A stretch of DNA of 64,000 nt from Shewanella electrodiphila (lineage in GTDB: Bacteria > Pseudomonadota > Gammaproteobacteria > Enterobacterales > Shewanellaceae), in the NCBI RefSeq assembly GCF_023283985.1, contig NZ_JAKIKU010000007.1, forward strand, positions 62,001 to 126,000, given 5' to 3'. Positions 1-11,010 of the stretch are shown here, in pieces. The notes below the pieces were generated by a model. The model saw only the letters and a list, made by a program, of their open reading frames with translations, was not told where the DNA came from and made no database searches. Numbering within the stretch: the first letter of the stretch is position 1; each line of letters starts with the position of its first letter. A program made the position numbers and the translations under genes.

Positions 1-1
1 T

Positions 2-118
2 CAAATGCAGGTAGCCATTGAATACCGAAACGGCCAAGCCGAGAAATTAATCACTGTGGATGTTACAACACCTTCGGGTGAAGTTATCACTTACCAAGCG
101 GTAAGGAGTAACTATTAA
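2..118 (+). CDS. mshD: MshD-like minor pilin, C-terminal fragment (runs off the left edge)
   Basis: An open frame enters from the left edge and ends at a TAA whose last base is the first base of the next start codon (TAATG). Only about 38 residues are present (ending YQAVRSNY), so there is no family motif to read. The call as the MSHA pilin-like protein MshD is inferred from position: in MSHA loci mshD directly precedes mshO. The overlapping stop/start suggests translational coupling to mshO. Confidence 0.6.
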   Translation, partial: QMQVAIEYRNGQAEKLITVDVTTPSGEVITYQAVRSNY

Positions 119-963
119 TGAAAAGTAAAAGAGGTTTGCAACAAGCTGGCTTTACCTTAGTAGAAATGGTCACTGTGATTATTATTCTTGGTATTTTGGT
201 GGTGGGTGTAAGCAGCTTTGTTATATTTGGTACACGTATTTTTGTTGAATCTAGTTCTGTTGGTCAAGTTCTAGGTCAAAGCCGCTTTGCTGTAGAGCGA
301 ATGACCCGTGACATTCGCCATTCTGTGCCAAACAGTGTCCGACTCCGAACAGCTAGTTTAGGCATCTTTCAATGCATTGAGATGCTTCCAATTGAAGCCA
401 GTAGTAGTTATCTTAAACTACCTATTTATCCTGATTCTGCTTCGAGTACTGGCACCATTGTTGATAATAATATTGCAGTTAACAATGGCATGTTTGCGAT
501 TGTGTATCCTCTTGCTAATGAAAGTATTGGCGGTGTTAATGATATTTATCAAGCATCAAGAAATAAGCGCTTTGAGGTGCAAAGTGCCACTTCAGCAGCG
601 GACAAAATAACCCTGACATTTGCTAATTCAGTCCAGTTTGCTGAACAGTCCCCAATTAAGCGAATTTACTTTGCTAATCAACCGATTAGTTATTGTTTTG
701 AAAGCCCAGTAGGCTCATCTGATGTGAGTTTGTATCGTTATTCAAATTATGGCTACATAATCAGCCAGCCAGTGCCATCGAATATGGGCGCAGGTGTGTT
801 AATGGCTGAAAATATTACTAATAGTTTACTCACAGAACCTGCAATTAAAGTGACAGAGCAAAACTTAATGACCAACTCAATTGTGCACCTTGAACCTCGC
901 TTTAGTGTTAATGGTGAAACCTTCAAGTATCAGCATCAAGTGCAGGTGACCAATGTACCTTAA
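118..963 (+). CDS. mshO: MSHA pilus minor pseudopilin MshO
   Basis: Type IV prepilin-like protein of 281 residues. A short basic leader ends in Gly11, followed by FTLVEMVTVI: cleavage by prepilin peptidase after Gly11 would expose a Phe with Glu at +5, the classic methylated prepilin N-terminus. A hydrophobic helix continues to about residue 35 and the rest is a periplasmic globular domain. Minor pseudopilins of this kind are thought to prime assembly of the mannose-sensitive haemagglutinin pilus in the inner membrane. The start overlaps the preceding stop by one base, and the stop lies inside a longer upstream frame of mshP, so the block looks like one operon. Confidence 0.85.
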   Translation: MKSKRGLQQAGFTLVEMVTVIIILGILVVGVSSFVIFGTRIFVESSSVGQVLGQSRFAVERMTRDIRHSVPNSVRLRTASLGIFQCIEMLPIEASSSYLKLPIYPDSASSTGTIVDNNIAVNNGMFAIVYPLANESIGGVNDIYQASRNKRFEVQSATSAADKITLTFANSVQFAEQSPIKRIYFANQPISYCFESPVGSSDVSLYRYSNYGYIISQPVPSNMGAGVLMAENITNSLLTEPAIKVTEQNLMTNSIVHLEPRFSVNGETFKYQHQVQVTNVP

Positions 964-988
964 TCACTCATCACTAAAAGATTGTCAC

Positions 989-1426
989 ATGAATACTAGG
1001 CTGCGTAAGCAACAAGGTAGTGCGCTGGTGATTGCCGTATTTGTATTAATTGTCATGTTTCTACTGGCAGGGACCTTAATTCGAATGCTGGCAGATGGTG
1101 ATGAGTCAGTCAATGTTGAAGTGTGGGGAGCTAGAGCGCTTTTTAGTGCCAATAGCGCTGCAGATGCTGAGTTGGCTAAATTATTTCCGCTGTCAGGTGC
1201 TGTGGGTGTTTGTAGTGCGACTTCAACCTGGACTCCACCTAGTTCATTAGGTTTTCATGGTTGCACTGTCGCCGTGACCTGTAACCCTATTAGTGTAGAT
1301 GGAGTTACTCAGTATCAAATAACCAGTAATGCAGTGTGTGAAACTGGAGATTGTGCTGGAAATGCAGCTACGAGCAATTGTTTAAGAGTCAATCGCCAAG
1401 TGGAGGTAGAAGCACGTGGAGATTAG
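989..1426 (+). CDS. mshP: MSHA pilus biogenesis protein MshP
   Basis: Small protein (145 residues from the ATG at 989) with a PilX-like N-terminus: a basic start, QQGSALV, then one hydrophobic helix at about residues 12-32. The rest is a short periplasmic domain with six cysteines (CSAT, HGCT, TCNP, CETGDC, SNC), which suggests disulphides. The ATG at 989 is preferred over one at 953, because the residues between lie upstream of the conserved prepilin-like segment and 953 falls inside mshO. Position between mshO and mshQ supports the name. The GTG start of mshQ sits inside the last codons, so translation is probably coupled. Confidence 0.75.
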   Translation: MNTRLRKQQGSALVIAVFVLIVMFLLAGTLIRMLADGDESVNVEVWGARALFSANSAADAELAKLFPLSGAVGVCSATSTWTPPSSLGFHGCTVAVTCNPISVDGVTQYQITSNAVCETGDCAGNAATSNCLRVNRQVEVEARGD

Positions 1427-4400
1427 ATTCTTTACTTCATTAATGTGTGTGTTGATATTACTGAGTAATAGTGTCAGAGCAGATTGGAGTGATACTTTCT
1501 TAGAGGGAGTCAACAACATCGATTCTCAGGGGGAAATTCGCACTAATAGCTCCCTCATTATTAATGCACCGACTAACGGTCAACTACCTACTCATAATTA
1601 TATTCAAGGTGGGAATGCAGCTGCAAAATTATGCGTCCCATTTAATGGTAATGCTAAGGATTGTAAAGCTGGTAATTACGTCGCCACACTGCCGGTAAAT
1701 CGATTGGATTTTGCACAGTGTGAGTCATCAAGCACAGAAAATATTGGCCCTCCAGAATGGAATAATAAAACTATTCAAGTGGATGAGGGAGAGTACCAAA
1801 ATATTACTATTGGTAATGGAGGCGATCGTACCATTGAGTTTATTTCCTCTCATACTGAAGGGGTTTATAAAATAAAGTCGCTATCGGGTAGCTCAGGTAA
1901 CATAATTTTTTCTCCTGGCCAGTATTGGGTAGAATCTTTAAGTTTAGCAGATGGCGTTAATATAACCTTACCAGCTTCTGGTGCGGTCAGTTTTTTTATT
2001 AAGAATGATTACAGCCATACTAATTGGGGGTTGAACAATAACCCTGAACAGCTTTTGTTTTACAGTTATGGCAACTTTTCAATGCAAGGGGGCTCAAGCT
2101 TAGAGGCTTATGTCGTTGCAGAAGGAAATGCAGATATTGCGGGAAGTGCAGAGCTCACAGGGGCGATCACTGCTTCAAACATAAATATGGAAGGAAGCTC
2201 GAGTGTGACATTTGATGAAACAGCAGATCAAATTTCGGTCGTGCCCAGCTGTAACTCTTCGCCAGCACCTTTCCACATCCAATATGGCAAAGCAACGTCT
2301 ACTTCTGTGGCTTTTGATGATGCCTTTCCTACGGGCGTAACACCGCTGGTGTTTATCATGCCGACAATTTCTGAAACTAATCCACTCTCCACTGATGGCC
2401 CCCAAAGTGCTTTTTTATCAAATATCAGCGAAACAGGCTTTACATGGGCAAGGCAAGAACCACCAGGGAATATAGTTTCTAGCGCCGATATGCCCGAAGT
2501 GCATTGGGTTGCTGTGACTCCTGGAACACATGACCTATCAAATGGAACGCAACTTATCGCAGGTTCGGTCGAATATGATTTAGCGCTTATTGGGGCGAAT
2601 AATAATTATACCAGCGTGACAATGGACTCATCGCAAGACGTTTTACTGAACCAAATGCAAACAAGTAATAATGATTGCTGGTTAACCAGTACTTCAAGGT
2701 TTAGTAATACAGGTATTCAGCTAGCCATGGATACCTCTGAAGTGCGTTCAAATAATAATAAATGTCAGCCAGGCAATTTGAATAATAACCAAATCGATGC
2801 CGAGACCATCGCTTATATGACCGTTGCTTCTGGTTCAGGCGCCTTGATATTAAACGGTGAGGACCTCAATTATCACTTTGGAAATTCACAAACTTTTTTC
2901 AATACCAATAGCATTAGAGATGTGGAATATCAATGTAGCGTGACCACCCCCTTAACGGGTTTTACTGACGTTCCAATTTTAGTGGCTGGTAAAACTAATC
3001 GCCGTGGTGGTGATGGTGGTTGGTTAAGGCGTTGTCAGTTGACGAACGATCTAGTCAGTATGGTTGTGGATGAAGATACCTATCGAGATAACGATCGTAG
3101 ACATATCTGGGAAAACTACAGTTTCTTTGCGCTAGAAAGAACAGAACCGGTTTCGCAATGTTTTACTGATGACTTTAATCGCACTTCTTTAGGGACCGAT
3201 TGGGTGGCTGCGAGCTCGAGCGGCAGTTTTACTCCTTCAATAGTGAGTAATAAACTTCGTCTAACTCAAGCGGCTGGCAACCAAGCAACTTCAACGACTT
3301 ACCAACGTTTATTCCCAGCTGCTGATAATTTAATTGAAATTGAGTTCGACCATTCTGCTTATGATGGCAACGGTGCTGACGGTATTGCAATGGTGTTTTC
3401 TGATGCATCAATAACCCCACAGCCAGGTGCTGCAGGGGGACCGTTAGGTTATGGCTATAAACCAGGCGTTGATGGGTTTGCTGGTGGCTGGTTAGGCATT
3501 GGTATTGACGAATATGGTAATTTTTCGGCAGAAGGGGGCGATAATAATATTGGACGCCGCCAGCAAAGCGTTTCGATACGTGGCTCGGGCAGTGGCACGT
3601 CAGGCTACCCATATCTACGCGGAACGTGTAATAACGGCACCACTAATACTACTGGCGACTGCTTAACTCCACCTGTTGATGACAATGAGAATGACAATCA
3701 TCGTTATAGAATCGTCATTGACTCTCGTGTGTCAGGGCAGTCGTTAGTGTCAGTCTCTCGTGATACTGGCAGCGGCTTTGTCGAAATCGTTCCCCAGTTT
3801 GATATTTTATCTTTCGCATCACAAGCTGCAGTGCCTGATGACTTTATCTTATCGATAACAGGTTCAACAGGTGGGGCTAATAATGTCCATGAAATAGATG
3901 ACATAGAATTTTGTGCACTTGACTCAAGCCCTGTGGGGGTTGTCATTGATCATTTTGAATTTACTCATACCGGTTCTGCGTTAACTTGTAATGCTGAGCC
4001 AATGACTCTAACTGCTTGTGCTAACGCAGATTGTACTCAAACTGTACCAGACTTTGTTACTGCGACCTTGAGCCCTGCAACCATCGCTACAGGTGGTGGT
4101 TGGGTTGGTGGCAACGTAGTCAGTTTTAGTGGCGGTAGCACTAATTTATCACTCAGAAATAATACCGCTGGCTCAGTAACGGTTGATGTCACAGGCTCAA
4201 CACCAGGCGCTAAGCCTTTTAGTACCACATTATGTAGTGTTGCTGGTTCAACACCAACGGCTGAGCAATGTACCTTTAACTTTGCTGATAGCGGTTTTAT
4301 TTTTACTGTACCAGACAAGTTAGCGAATAAACCCAGTGGTGCTATTAGTATTTCAGCCGTAAAAAAAGATACCGAGACGTTGGAGTGTACACCGCAGTTT

Positions 4401-6029
4401 GAAAATGTGACTAAAAGTGTTGGTTTTTGGAGTGATTACGTCAATCCGAGTTCGGTTATTTCAGCTTCAAGTGTGTCGGTAACTGGAACAGGCGCTGCAA
4501 CAGATATCGGCACGAGTATTGGCGCTCGAACTCCTATAGCACTTCAATTTGATGCCAGTGGTATTGCTGAGTTTGAAGTGAATTACCCCGATGCAGGCGC
4601 AATTCAGTTAAATGCCCAATACGATGGCACAGGCGAGGAAGATGGATTGGTGATGGTCGGTGCAGACCCATTTGTCAGTTTCCCAGCTGGTTTATGTGTA
4701 AAACCTGTGGATGCCAATGCTAGCTGCACAGCAGGTGATAGTAGTTGCGATGTGTATATAAAAGCCGGAGAAGACTTTGATTTAACGGTTCAAGCAATGG
4801 CTTGGGAGTCTGATAGCGACACTGATTATTGTGACAATTTAACCACGCCAAATTATGTTCATGCAGGTATTGTATTAGGCAGTAATCTTGTGGCTCCAAA
4901 TCCTGGAGAAGCAGGCACTCTCGGTCTAGGGAACTACGACCATGTGGCTGTTATTAATAGCCAAAACACCATCACTCAGTCAATTAGTGAGGTGGGTGTA
5001 TTTGAATTTACCGCGAAAGCACCCAGTGAATATTTAGGTTCTACCTTTTATGATATTCCGAAAGCAAGTTCTGGCAATATAGGCCGCTTTATCCCTGACC
5101 GATTTGTTGTTAGCAGTGTGAGTGTCCTTCCCGCATGTGGGATTTTCAATTATATGGATCAGCCATTTTCGATGGCGATGAATATAACTGCATTTAATAT
5201 TGGCAGTGAGGTAACTAAGAATTACCAAGATGCTTTTGCATACGCGACCGGTATTTTAGTGGGGGAAAATTCAGATGATGGTGACGACAAACGTAACCGA
5301 ATGAGCGCTTTACCCGTCTCTGCAAGTTCATGGGTTGCGGGTGTTGCAACTGTAGATAGTAGTTATATGGCTAGCTTAAGTCGAACCACTGCTCCTAGTC
5401 AAGATGGGCCTTTTGAAGACTTTGATATTGGGCTGATTGTTGTTGATAACGATGGTGATCCGCTTAATCCTCAGGGCTATAGTTTTGTCGCCGACCCAGA
5501 TATGAATGCTGCGACCTCTGGTACTTGTGGCAGTAATTGCGATGCAAAATTACTATCAAATCAACGTTTTCGTCATGGCCGTGTGGTGATGGACAACACG
5601 TATGGCGCTGAAAACGACACGCTACAAATGCCAACCAGAACAGAATACTGGAATGGACTGGCTTGGGTGACCAATACTGATGATAGTTGTTCAGTCGTAA
5701 CCCCTGCGTTAGCCAGTCAAGTCGATGATCTGTCGTTGGGATACAAATTTGAACCCAGTTTAACAACGGGTCAATTAATCGATCGAACTGGGCAAACTGG
5801 CAGTTTTTCTAACGGCGAATTTACCTTACTGTGGAATGCGATTATTACAGGTTCAGCTGCTGATTATCGCGGTCAAGTAACCGCTCCTTTGATTGTGCCC
5901 GAGTGGCTACAGTGGTATTGGAATTGGGAAAACGCTTCGTCGACAACTTTGTATGATCCAAGGGCGAGTGCGTACTTTGGGCGTTATCGTGGCCATGACC
6001 GAATTATTTATTGGCGTGAAAAACGATAA
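1416..6029 (+). CDS. mshQ: MSHA biogenesis protein MshQ, giant secreted multidomain protein
   Basis: Protein of 1537 residues beginning with GTG inside the end of mshP. Signal peptide at residues 1-22 (ending SVRA). Regions in order: residues 30-280 look like a repetitive beta-helix; 280-580 holds two similar stretches, each opening with a Cys-rich turn; about 581-843 opens with FNRTSLGTDW and contains a Gly-rich GYKPGVDGFAGGWLG segment like L-type lectin/LamG folds; the C-terminal part from about 950 to 1537 matches the DUF6701 region typical of MshQ. The lectin-like domain suggests an adhesin or pilus-tip role, but this is inference. It is the last gene of the msh block and is followed by a hairpin with a T tract. 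Confidence 0.8.
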   Translation: MEIRFFTSLMCVLILLSNSVRADWSDTFLEGVNNIDSQGEIRTNSSLIINAPTNGQLPTHNYIQGGNAAAKLCVPFNGNAKDCKAGNYVATLPVNRLDFAQCESSSTENIGPPEWNNKTIQVDEGEYQNITIGNGGDRTIEFISSHTEGVYKIKSLSGSSGNIIFSPGQYWVESLSLADGVNITLPASGAVSFFIKNDYSHTNWGLNNNPEQLLFYSYGNFSMQGGSSLEAYVVAEGNADIAGSAELTGAITASNINMEGSSSVTFDETADQISVVPSCNSSPAPFHIQYGKATSTSVAFDDAFPTGVTPLVFIMPTISETNPLSTDGPQSAFLSNISETGFTWARQEPPGNIVSSADMPEVHWVAVTPGTHDLSNGTQLIAGSVEYDLALIGANNNYTSVTMDSSQDVLLNQMQTSNNDCWLTSTSRFSNTGIQLAMDTSEVRSNNNKCQPGNLNNNQIDAETIAYMTVASGSGALILNGEDLNYHFGNSQTFFNTNSIRDVEYQCSVTTPLTGFTDVPILVAGKTNRRGGDGGWLRRCQLTNDLVSMVVDEDTYRDNDRRHIWENYSFFALERTEPVSQCFTDDFNRTSLGTDWVAASSSGSFTPSIVSNKLRLTQAAGNQATSTTYQRLFPAADNLIEIEFDHSAYDGNGADGIAMVFSDASITPQPGAAGGPLGYGYKPGVDGFAGGWLGIGIDEYGNFSAEGGDNNIGRRQQSVSIRGSGSGTSGYPYLRGTCNNGTTNTTGDCLTPPVDDNENDNHRYRIVIDSRVSGQSLVSVSRDTGSGFVEIVPQFDILSFASQAAVPDDFILSITGSTGGANNVHEIDDIEFCALDSSPVGVVIDHFEFTHTGSALTCNAEPMTLTACANADCTQTVPDFVTATLSPATIATGGGWVGGNVVSFSGGSTNLSLRNNTAGSVTVDVTGSTPGAKPFSTTLCSVAGSTPTAEQCTFNFADSGFIFTVPDKLANKPSGAISISAVKKDTETLECTPQFENVTKSVGFWSDYVNPSSVISASSVSVTGTGAATDIGTSIGARTPIALQFDASGIAEFEVNYPDAGAIQLNAQYDGTGEEDGLVMVGADPFVSFPAGLCVKPVDANASCTAGDSSCDVYIKAGEDFDLTVQAMAWESDSDTDYCDNLTTPNYVHAGIVLGSNLVAPNPGEAGTLGLGNYDHVAVINSQNTITQSISEVGVFEFTAKAPSEYLGSTFYDIPKASSGNIGRFIPDRFVVSSVSVLPACGIFNYMDQPFSMAMNITAFNIGSEVTKNYQDAFAYATGILVGENSDDGDDKRNRMSALPVSASSWVAGVATVDSSYMASLSRTTAPSQDGPFEDFDIGLIVVDNDGDPLNPQGYSFVADPDMNAATSGTCGSNCDAKLLSNQRFRHGRVVMDNTYGAENDTLQMPTRTEYWNGLAWVTNTDDSCSVVTPALASQVDDLSLGYKFEPSLTTGQLIDRTGQTGSFSNGEFTLLWNAIITGSAADYRGQVTAPLIVPEWLQWYWNWENASSTTLYDPRASAYFGRYRGHDRIIYWREKR

Positions 6030-6123
6030 ACAAGTTACATAATGGCTGACCAAATGGATTATTTGCAGCCTATTGGGTTTTGCATCGTCAAAATATATTC
6101 TTGAACGATTTTTTGACGGAGAC

Positions 6124-6149
6124 ACAGTATTAAATACTGTTGTTTTTTT
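6124..6149 (+). terminator. Probable terminator after mshQ
   Basis: ACAGTA / TACTGT inverted repeat (6-bp stem, 5-nt loop) followed by TGTTTTTTTA. It lies about 95 bases after the mshQ stop and separates the msh operon from mreB. The stem is short and AT-rich, so it is weak. Confidence 0.45.
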
Positions 6150-6294
6150 ACTCGTTATTTTGTTGTTTTTATGCACTTATGATTTAATTTGCTAATAAAG
6201 CGAAAAAAACACCGAGATTAGCGATTGTTAACCTGTTCGGTCTTGTGGAAACTGAGCTGCATTGATAAAGTTACCTGATTTTTCTTTCTTCTGA

Positions 6295-7368
<1,074 letters not shown>

Positions 7369-7381
7369 AGAGCGAAACAAT

Positions 7382-7423
7382 GGCGGTGTAGACTCTGATG
7401 ATATTATTAAGAGTGTCACCGCC
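7382..7423 (+). promoter_or_regulatory. Intergenic inverted repeat between mreB and mreC
   Basis: GGCGGTG (7382-7388) pairs with CACCGCC (7417-7423), and the inner ACTCT (7392-7396) pairs with AGAGT (7410-7414). This makes a long imperfect hairpin filling most of the mreB-mreC gap. No T tract follows, so it is not a normal terminator. A role in mRNA processing or in partial attenuation of mreCD is inference. Confidence 0.45.
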
Positions 7424-7431
7424 TACAAATT

Positions 7432-8337
7432 ATGAAACCCATTTTTGTTCGTGGCATATCGCAACAATTCAGATTAACACTGGCAATTTTTTTGTCGGTG
7501 GTATTACTTATCGCTAATGATCGCCTCGATCCTATTCGTCAGTCTATTTCCTCTGTATTAAGTCCCTTACAGTATTTAGCCAACGTGCCAGGTTTATTAT
7601 TGGATTGGTCAGCAGACTCCATTGCAACCCGCAATATGTTGGCTCAACAAAATAAAGAACTATTACGGCAACAACTAATGATGTCAGAACGATTACAACG
7701 TTTTGAACATTTACGACAAGAAAATGTACGTTTAAGAGCTTTACTGGGTTCTCCTGTCCACATGGATGCTCGTAAAGTGGTTGCCGAAGTCATGGAAGTA
7801 GCCAGTGATCCGTTTCGTCATTATGTGGTACTGAACCATGGTGCACGTACCGGTGTTTTTGTCGGGCAATCAGTCGTAGATGCCCAAGGTGTTGTTGGCC
7901 AAGTGGTTGAAGTGAGTGAGTTAACGAGTCGGGTATTATTGGTAACCGATCCGACGCATGGCATACCTGTTCGAATCACTCGAAATGATGTCCGCGCGAT
8001 GGCTCAAGGCACTGGTGATATTGATGAAATTGAACTGCGTCATGTGGCCAAAAGTACAGACATCGTAGTCGGTGATTTATTGGTGACTTCTGGTTTAGGT
8101 CAACGCTTCCCTGAAGGCTACCCTGTCGCGCGAGTGATGAAAATCTCCCGTGATGCTGGGCAAAGCTATTCTGTGATTTCAGCTCAGCCGTTAGCTGCAT
8201 TAGATCGAATTCGCTACGTGTTGCTGATTTGGCCTGACGACAATTTAGATGATCTGCCTAGTTCAATCCATTCAGAAATATCAACGATTGATAATCCAAG
8301 CGTGGAACCAGAAACACAAGACGAGGGCAGTCAATGA
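7432..8337 (+). CDS. mreC: Rod-shape-determining protein MreC
   Basis: Bitopic inner-membrane scaffold (301 residues) of the elongasome. One N-terminal membrane helix (about residues 13-28), a periplasmic coiled coil (about 60-100, rich in Gln/Leu/Arg) and then the paired beta-barrel domain typical of MreC (VVAEVMEVASDPFRHYVVLNHG ... GVVGQVV) are visible. The acidic C-terminal tail is probably disordered. Its stop overlaps the mreD start by four bases, so the two are coupled. Confidence 0.95.
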   Translation: MKPIFVRGISQQFRLTLAIFLSVVLLIANDRLDPIRQSISSVLSPLQYLANVPGLLLDWSADSIATRNMLAQQNKELLRQQLMMSERLQRFEHLRQENVRLRALLGSPVHMDARKVVAEVMEVASDPFRHYVVLNHGARTGVFVGQSVVDAQGVVGQVVEVSELTSRVLLVTDPTHGIPVRITRNDVRAMAQGTGDIDEIELRHVAKSTDIVVGDLLVTSGLGQRFPEGYPVARVMKISRDAGQSYSVISAQPLAALDRIRYVLLIWPDDNLDDLPSSIHSEISTIDNPSVEPETQDEGSQ

Positions 8338-8822
8338 GTGCACATATTGCCAATGGCCGCTTTGTCGTATTAGTGACAATTTTTATTGGGATGATGTTTC
8401 AAATCATGCCACTGCCTAAAATCGTCGAAGCTTGGCGACCAGATTGGTTGCTAATGGTAATGATTTACTGGGCGATGGCCTTACCGCATCGTTATAGCAT
8501 CTTAACCGCTTGGATCTTAGGCGTATTATTGGATGTCTTGCTAGGGGCAACCTTAGGTATACGTTCCTTGGCATTTTCGATTGTGATTTATGTGATTGTG
8601 ATGCAATCACAGCGACTGCGAAACTTTACCCGTTGGCAGCAGTCTATTTTAGTAGCCATTTTTATATGTCTTTATCACTTTATTATTTACTGGGTTGAAT
8701 TTGTTGTTAATGGTGTTGCCTTCGATTGGGCGATGTTTTTACCTGCTATCTCGAGTATTTTTATGTGGTGGTGGGTGTTCTGGGTGCTTAGAAATATTCG
8801 CCGTAGTTATAAGGTTCGTTAG
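8334..8822 (+). CDS. mreD: Rod-shape-determining protein MreD
   Basis: Small integral membrane protein (162 residues) with about five hydrophobic helices. It contains the conserved MreD segment [13 protein letters not shown] and a following loop-helix [10 protein letters not shown]. It works with MreB and MreC in the elongasome. It begins within the mreC stop codon (ATGA) and ends two bases before the maf start. Confidence 0.93.
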   Translation: MSAHIANGRFVVLVTIFIGMMFQIMPLPKIVEAWRPDWLLMVMIYWAMALPHRYSILTAWILGVLLDVLLGATLGIRSLAFSIVIYVIVMQSQRLRNFTRWQQSILVAIFICLYHFIIYWVEFVVNGVAFDWAMFLPAISSIFMWWWVFWVLRNIRRSYKVR

Positions 8823-8824
8823 AT

Positions 8825-9418
8825 ATGGGTTGGGTGCTCGCTTCCACTTCTCCAAGACGTAAAGAGCTATTTGCTCAAGTTGGATTCACTGAAAAGCATT
8901 TTTCATTTGATCAGGTTGCACCAGATATTGATGAGTCGCATATTTCAGGCGAACCTGCTGCGGACTTCGTTGTTAGATTAGCTAAAGAAAAAGCCCAAAC
9001 AGGCTTAGCTTTGTGTCCTAATGGCGAAAGCCATAAGGTGCTTGGCTCAGATACTATTGTGGTATTAGGTGAGCAGATATTAGGTAAACCAGTAGATAAG
9101 CAAGATGCGCAACGCATACTTTCTGATTTATCAGGGAAAACACATCAGGTAATGACGGCAGTAGCGGTGACCAATGGTAAGACTACACTCACTAGACTGT
9201 GCCAGACGGAAGTGACTTTTTGTCATCTGACACTAGATACAATTAATGCCTATATCGACACACAAGAGCCAATGGATAAAGCGGGAGCTTACGGTATCCA
9301 AGGTTTAGGTGGTTGCTTTGTAAAGTCGATAAAGGGTAGTTATTCAGCGGTAGTCGGTTTACCTCTTGTTGAGACGCGCGAATTACTACATGAAATGAAT
9401 CAAATTGAATTAACTTAA
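8825..9418 (+). CDS. maf: Maf-family nucleoside triphosphate pyrophosphatase (YhdE type)
   Basis: Maf-like protein of 197 residues that hydrolyses dTTP/UTP and modified nucleotides to monophosphates (house-cleaning or division-arrest role). The N-terminal signature [11 protein letters not shown] is intact, followed by the ITPA-fold acidic residues (PDIDES; SDTIV with Asp) and the [10 protein letters not shown] segment. The proline/arginine pattern and position between mreD and rng match E. coli yhdE, the dTTP/UTP-specific branch. Two bases separate it from mreD, so it is probably in the same transcript. Confidence 0.92.
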   Translation: MGWVLASTSPRRKELFAQVGFTEKHFSFDQVAPDIDESHISGEPAADFVVRLAKEKAQTGLALCPNGESHKVLGSDTIVVLGEQILGKPVDKQDAQRILSDLSGKTHQVMTAVAVTNGKTTLTRLCQTEVTFCHLTLDTINAYIDTQEPMDKAGAYGIQGLGGCFVKSIKGSYSAVVGLPLVETRELLHEMNQIELT

Positions 9419-9519
9419 CTTTTCGTTCGCAAACATGTGAATTTTACTGCGCTGACTATCAAAAAATATACGCGTGAGTAATGCATCATCCTTGCAGCAG
9501 GGCGTTAAACAGGTGGCTT

Positions 9520-11010
9520 ATGCAAACAAAAGCACAGCGTAAAAAAGGCTCTGAATTACTGATTAACGTCACGCCAACTGAGGCAAGGGTCGCACTTGTT
9601 GAGCACGGCGTGTTACAAGAAGTGCATATCGAGCGCCGCATGAAACGTGGCCTTGTGGGCAATATCTATAAAGGAAAAATCAGTCGTGTGCTACCTGGCA
9701 TGCAAGCTGCCTTTGTGGATATCGGCCTAGAAAAAGCCGCATTCTTACACGCCTCTGACATTGTGCCGCATACCGAGTGTGTAGCTGATGTTGAAAAGGG
9801 CAACTTTGTTGTTCGTGATATCGCAGAATTGGTTCGCCAAGGACAAGATATCATGGTGCAAGTGGTTAAAGATCCGCTTGGAACGAAAGGTGCTCGCCTC
9901 ACAACTGATATTACCTTACCTTCGCGTTATTTAGTCTTTATGCCCGGCTCAAGCCATGTTGGTGTGTCGCAACGCATTGAAGAAGAGTCAGAGCGTAGCC
10001 GTTTAAAGAAGATCACTGAGCCTTATGTCGATGAAGATGGCGGTTTTATTATCAGAACTGCTGCCGAAGGCGTAGGTGATGATGAACTGGCACAGGATGC
10101 CGCTTTTTTACGCCGAGTTTGGGCTAAGGTCAGTGAACGTCGTAAGCGCAAAGGTGCGACCTTGTTGTACCAAGATTTAGCGCTTCAAGTGCGAATTATT
10201 CGTGATTTTGTTGGCACTGAACTGGACAATATCCAAGTGGACTCACGCCGAACCTTCGCTGAAATTGAAGGTTTTGCGCAAGAGTTTATGCCAGAAATAG
10301 CGGCCAAAATTGAGCACTATGCAGGGCCATCACCGATTTTTGAACTCTATGATGTCGAGAATGAAATTCAACGTGCATTAGGGCGAAAGGTTGAACTTAA
10401 GTCGGGTGGTTATTTAATTATTGATCAGACAGAAGCTATGACCACAGTTGATATTAATACTGGTGCATTTGTTGGTCATCGAAATCTAGCAGAAACAATA
10501 TTCAATACTAATTTAGAGGCCACCCAAGCAATAGCAAGACAATTAAGACTGCGAAATTTGGGCGGTATAATCATTATCGACTTTATCGATATGATGAATG
10601 AAGAACACAAGAAACGCGTATTGGACAGCTTAACAGCGGCCTTAGCGATGGACAGAGTTAAAACCAGTGTGAGTGGCTTTTCTGGGTTAGGTTTAGTTGA
10701 AATGACCCGAAAGCGCACACGTGAAAGTCTTGAGCATGTGGTGTGCGGTGAGTGCCCAGCTTGTAATGGCACGGGTTCGATGAAAACGGTAGAAACCGTT
10801 TCATATGAGATTTTTAGAGAAATTATTCGTTTAAACCGAGCATATGCAGCTGATGAGTTTTTATTATATTGCTCCCCTGCAGTTTACAAGAGTTTAAGTA
10901 ATGAGGAAGGCCACTTATTGGCTGAGCTAGAAGTTTATATTGGTAAGCAAATCCGCCTTCAAAACGAAACTTTATATACTCAAAATAAGTATGATGTGGT
11001 GATGGTGTAG
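9520..11010 (+). CDS. rng: Ribonuclease G
   Basis: Endoribonuclease of the RNase E/G family (496 residues from this start; E. coli 489) that matures the 5' end of 16S rRNA. ELLINVTPTEARVA opens the S1-containing N-terminus. The two catalytic metal-binding aspartates lie in TTVDINTG and IIIIDFIDM, 43 residues apart as in RNase E. The Zn-link motif CGECPACNGTG follows. An in-frame ATG at 9481 would add 13 residues without visible homology; 9520 is chosen because ACAGGTGG precedes it and the length fits. The stop overlaps the GTG of yhdP by one base. Confidence 0.93.
   Translation: MQTKAQRKKGSELLINVTPTEARVALVEHGVLQEVHIERRMKRGLVGNIYKGKISRVLPGMQAAFVDIGLEKAAFLHASDIVPHTECVADVEKGNFVVRDIAELVRQGQDIMVQVVKDPLGTKGARLTTDITLPSRYLVFMPGSSHVGVSQRIEEESERSRLKKITEPYVDEDGGFIIRTAAEGVGDDELAQDAAFLRRVWAKVSERRKRKGATLLYQDLALQVRIIRDFVGTELDNIQVDSRRTFAEIEGFAQEFMPEIAAKIEHYAGPSPIFELYDVENEIQRALGRKVELKSGGYLIIDQTEAMTTVDINTGAFVGHRNLAETIFNTNLEATQAIARQLRLRNLGGIIIIDFIDMMNEEHKKRVLDSLTAALAMDRVKTSVSGFSGLGLVEMTRKRTRESLEHVVCGECPACNGTGSMKTVETVSYEIFREIIRLNRAYAADEFLLYCSPAVYKSLSNEEGHLLAELEVYIGKQIRLQNETLYTQNKYDVVMV

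Noticed and set aside
3229-3612. Minus-strand open frame of 127 codons
   Set aside because: Antisense inside mshQ without ribosome site or family motif.
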